Under the pieces are notes generated by a model. That model was not told the origin of the DNA. It did not search any database and saw only the letters and a program-made list of their open reading frames with translations. The translations under genes and the position numbers were made by a program. From an uncultured Saprospiraceae bacterium (GTDB lineage Bacteria; Bacteroidota; Bacteroidia; Chitinophagales; Saprospiraceae): DNA of 8,635 bases. The DNA is taken from NCBI GenBank assembly GCA_905479665.1, contig CAJQNM010000536.1, positions 1-8,635 of the forward strand. The letters run 5' to 3'. Shown piece by piece: positions 5,709-8,635 of this stretch; position 1 is the first letter of the stretch; each line of letters opens with the position of its first letter.

Positions 5709-8635
5709 ATGAAATCTCTACACATACCAGCGCTCTACACCGTCCTTCTCTGTGCTTCATGGTTTGGCTCCACCAGCCTCTTTTGTCAAGTGGATGATAT
5801 TATTGCGAGTGTCCCGTTTCGTAGCATCGGGCCGGCTTTTATGACGGGCAGGATTGCCGATGTAGCAAAGGATCCCAATAACTCCAGTACCTGGTATGTC
5901 GCCGTGGCCTCTGGCAATGTCTGGAAAACCACCAACAGTGCCACAACATGGCAACCGATCTTTGAAAACTACGGCAGTTTCTCCACAGGGTGCATCACCA
6001 TCGACCCCAACAATTCTTCAGTCATCTGGCTTGGCACCGGCGAGAATCAAAGTCAGAGATCAGCGAGCTGGGGAGATGGAATCTACAAGAGTATGGATGG
6101 TGGAAAATCTTGGAAGAATATGGGGCTCCCTCAATCAGAGCACATCGGTCGCATTCTAGTAGATCCAAGAAATAGCCAAACAATAGTAGTCGCAGCACAA
6201 GGCCCTCTCTGGCGCGAGGGTGGCGATCGGGGTATTTTCAAAAGTATAGATGGAGGCGCGACTTGGCAAAAAACGCTGGACATCAGTGCGCATACCGGCG
6301 CCTCCGAAATCGTCATGCATCCTTCAGACCCAGATGTCCTTTATGCATCCACGTACCAACGACGTAGACATGTCGGAATTTTGGTAGCTGGTGGTGAAGA
6401 ATCTCGCATCTATAAGAGCATAGATGGAGGTGACAACTGGACTAAACTGAGTCGTGGCCTGCCGGAGGGCGACATTGGTCGCATTAGCCTGGCCATTTCA
6501 CCCCAACAACCTGCAGTGGTATATGCCCAAATATCCAAGTCTGAAGATAAAAGTGGGTTTTACCGATCTGATGACCATGGCGAATCATGGGTCAAAATGA
6601 GTGATTTCGCACTTGTCGATCCACAATATTATGGAGAGATTTATGCCGACCCCCATCGATTTGATTGCGTGTATGTGATGGACATGCAAGCTCACTTTAC
6701 CGAAGACGGCGGCAAAACTTTTCAGCAACTCAATTCCAAGAATAAACATGTGGATAATCACTCACTGCTTTTTGATCAGTCCGATCCCGACTACCTCCTC
6801 ATGGGCTGCGATGGAGGTCTTTATGAATCCTTTGATCGGGCAAAAACCTGGCACTACCATTCCAACCTTCCCATCACACAGTTTTATCGCGTGGGTCTGG
6901 ATAATGCCAAGCCTGTCTATCGGGTATACGGAGGGACCCAAGACAACAGTACGCTTGGCGGACCCTCGCGCACCTTCACCCGGCACGGCATCACCAATCA
7001 GGATTGGGAGCTGGTATTGGGTGGCGACGGTTTTCAGGCACGGGTGGATCCGACCGATGACAACACGGTCTATGCGCAGTACCAATATGCTGGCCTGGTG
7101 AGGTACGATCGAAAAACAGGACATCGAACAGAGCTACAGCCACAACCCTCACCCGAGGACCAACCTGTGCGCTGGCATTGGGATGCACCCCTGATCATCA
7201 GCCACCACAAGTCATCAAGACTGTACTATGCCGCACAGCAAGTGTACCAGAGTGATGACCGAGGTGACACCTGGACGGCCATCAGTGCTGACCTGAGTAG
7301 AGGAGAAAATCGCAATCATCGAAAAGTCATGGGTAAACTCTATCCTCCAGAAGCAGTTTGGAAAAATGTTTTCACCTCTCCCTATGGTACAATTGTCGCG
7401 ATGACCGAGTCTCCGCACGATCCCCTCCACCTGGCCGTAGGCACGGACGATGGGTTGATCCAAGTAACGAGCGACGGAGGAACTACCTGGACAAGAGTCG
7501 ATCAATTTCCAGAAATCCCCAATAAATCATATGTCTCTGATATCTTTTGGTCTCAACACGACCCCGAAGCACTCTACGCTACATTTAACAACCACAAGGA
7601 GGGAGATTTCAAACCATATGTAGCAAGAAGCGGTGACAAAGGTCAGAGCTGGAAACTAATGACCACCAATATTTCTCAAAACCATGCTTGCTGGTCCATT
7701 TATGAAGATCATATAGATCCGAATCTATTATTCTTAGGCACTGAATTTGGTTTATGGTGCTCCATTAATAAAGGTAAATCCTGGACTCAGATGAAAGGTA
7801 ATTTACCGACCATACCTATTCGGGATATTGAAATACAGCAAGCGGAAAATGATCTGGTACTGGCCACTTTTGGCCGAGGATTCTACATCCTCGATCACTA
7901 CAACCTACTTCGAAGTTTAAGTGAATCTAAAAAATCGTCCCGTCTTTTTCCAATTAAAAATAGCCCCTTATATATTCCCAAGGGAAATCTAGGGTATCGT
8001 CCCAAAGGGGCATTTGGCGATAATTTTTACGTCGGTGAGGATGTGGGCCCTGGCGTAATGTTTGATCTGTACCTAGAAAAACAATATCCCAGCGTTTTGA
8101 AACAACGTCAATCGAGTGAGCTCCAGAGGTATCCAGATTATGCACAGCTCAAGAAGGAAGATGTATCACTGGCGCCAAGTTTTTTTCTGCGTATAGCCGA
8201 CGAGCGTGGCAGTGTCCTGTGCAGGGTGTCTGTTGAAAATAAGCACGGGTTTCAACGGATCAGCAAGACGCTTCATCGAGAATTTCAGTCACCTGACGGA
8301 AAAATTAAAATGAATGGACCACCTCTTCCCCCAGGCAAATATTCTGCTCAATTGGTTCATGTTATGGAAGATAGTTTATTGAACGTGGGAGCTGCCCAGG
8401 AATTCGAACTATACCAGCTTGGTCTGAGCGAAGAGAAACCAACAGCCGACTATTACACCTTTTATGCCAACGTGACTCAGACTCTGGTAGATGCAAAAAG
8501 GCTTGAAATGGAAATCGTAGAAGCCATCGAAGAGATTGCTCGCAATAGAAATAAATTGAGCATTGAAAATCCCCAAGTGGCACATATGCAAGATGAGAAA
8601 CGCAAAAATCTCATTCAGCTTAAATATGACTTATC
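5709..8635 (+). CDS. Secreted VPS10/sortilin-like Asp-box beta-propeller protein, 3' partial
   Basis: The frame opens at the ATG at 5709 and continues past the right edge, giving 975 residues; family members are commonly about 1,000-1,100, so it is nearly complete. Residues 1-27 form a Sec signal peptide ending near SLFCQ. The rest up to about 735 is a repeated beta-propeller with Asp-box motifs (SxDxGxxW type): KSMDGGKSW 127-135, KSIDGGATW 178-186, KSIDGGDNW 236-244, RSDDHGESW 286-294, TEDGGKTF 331-338, ESFDRAKTW 373-381, QSDDRGDTW 514-522, TSDGGTTW 587-594, RSGDKGQSW 640-648 and CSINKGKSW 684-692. Residues about 824-900 resemble a FlgD-type Ig-like domain (GPPLPPGKYSAQL), and 916-975 is helical. 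These proteins are often labelled glycosyl hydrolases, but no catalytic residues can be identified; binding or scaffolding is equally possible. It lies divergent to the sulfatase, 122 nt away, suggesting shared control. Confidence 0.88.
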   Translation, partial: MKSLHIPALYTVLLCASWFGSTSLFCQVDDIIASVPFRSIGPAFMTGRIADVAKDPNNSSTWYVAVASGNVWKTTNSATTWQPIFENYGSFSTGCITIDPNNSSVIWLGTGENQSQRSASWGDGIYKSMDGGKSWKNMGLPQSEHIGRILVDPRNSQTIVVAAQGPLWREGGDRGIFKSIDGGATWQKTLDISAHTGASEIVMHPSDPDVLYASTYQRRRHVGILVAGGEESRIYKSIDGGDNWTKLSRGLPEGDIGRISLAISPQQPAVVYAQISKSEDKSGFYRSDDHGESWVKMSDFALVDPQYYGEIYADPHRFDCVYVMDMQAHFTEDGGKTFQQLNSKNKHVDNHSLLFDQSDPDYLLMGCDGGLYESFDRAKTWHYHSNLPITQFYRVGLDNAKPVYRVYGGTQDNSTLGGPSRTFTRHGITNQDWELVLGGDGFQARVDPTDDNTVYAQYQYAGLVRYDRKTGHRTELQPQPSPEDQPVRWHWDAPLIISHHKSSRLYYAAQQVYQSDDRGDTWTAISADLSRGENRNHRKVMGKLYPPEAVWKNVFTSPYGTIVAMTESPHDPLHLAVGTDDGLIQVTSDGGTTWTRVDQFPEIPNKSYVSDIFWSQHDPEALYATFNNHKEGDFKPYVARSGDKGQSWKLMTTNISQNHACWSIYEDHIDPNLLFLGTEFGLWCSINKGKSWTQMKGNLPTIPIRDIEIQQAENDLVLATFGRGFYILDHYNLLRSLSESKKSSRLFPIKNSPLYIPKGNLGYRPKGAFGDNFYVGEDVGPGVMFDLYLEKQYPSVLKQRQSSELQRYPDYAQLKKEDVSLAPSFFLRIADERGSVLCRVSVENKHGFQRISKTLHREFQSPDGKIKMNGPPLPPGKYSAQLVHVMEDSLLNVGAAQEFELYQLGLSEEKPTADYYTFYANVTQTLVDAKRLEMEIVEAIEEIARNRNKLSIENPQVAHMQDEKRKNLIQLKYDL

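Noticed and set aside
6762..7124. Minus-strand 120-codon open frame
   Set aside because: It is antisense to the Asp-box propeller, whose motifs are continuous through this stretch.

Overview
The window looks like chromosomal DNA from a member of the Bacteroidota, probably a free-living, polysaccharide-degrading type. The reasons are the A/T-rich, mostly Shine-Dalgarno-poor starts, two matches to the Bacteroidota -7 promoter element TAnnTTTG upstream of the first operon, and the pairing of a secreted sulfatase with a VPS10/Asp-box exoprotein. The genus cannot be named from the sequence.

Region 1 (1-3809, minus strand) is the start of an ebo operon, read right to left: eboA (all-helical protein of unknown activity), eboB (TatD-like metal hydrolase), eboC (UbiA-type membrane prenyltransferase) and eboD (sugar-phosphate cyclase of the dehydroquinate synthase fold, cut by the window edge just before its stop). 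Gaps are 2, 0 and 9 nt, so this is one tightly coupled transcription unit. eboE and eboF, if present, lie beyond position 1. The cluster is known from cyanobacteria (where it is linked to export of the scytonemin precursor), pseudomonads, Bacteroidota and eustigmatophyte plastids. A cyclase plus a prenyltransferase suggests a prenylated or membrane-linked cyclitol-like metabolite, but the product is not known.

Region 2 (3810-4095) is a 286-nt spacer. It holds the probable eboA promoter and leader, and an unexplained 29-codon minus-strand reading frame with protein-like composition.

Region 3 (4096-5586, minus strand) is one exported sulfatase resembling the heparan N-sulfatase (sulfamidase) group, with an intact Cys-type CxPxR maturation site. 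The likely start is the ATG at 5586, not a TTG six bases upstream.

Region 4 (5587-5708) is a short divergent promoter region with a 7-bp inverted repeat. Region 5 (5709 to the right edge, plus strand) is a large secreted VPS10/sortilin-like beta-propeller protein with about ten Asp-box motifs, open at its 3' end. Regions 3 and 5 may act together outside the cytoplasm on sulfated glycans, but only their divergent arrangement supports this. No RNA genes, CRISPR arrays, insertion sequences or convincing terminators were seen.
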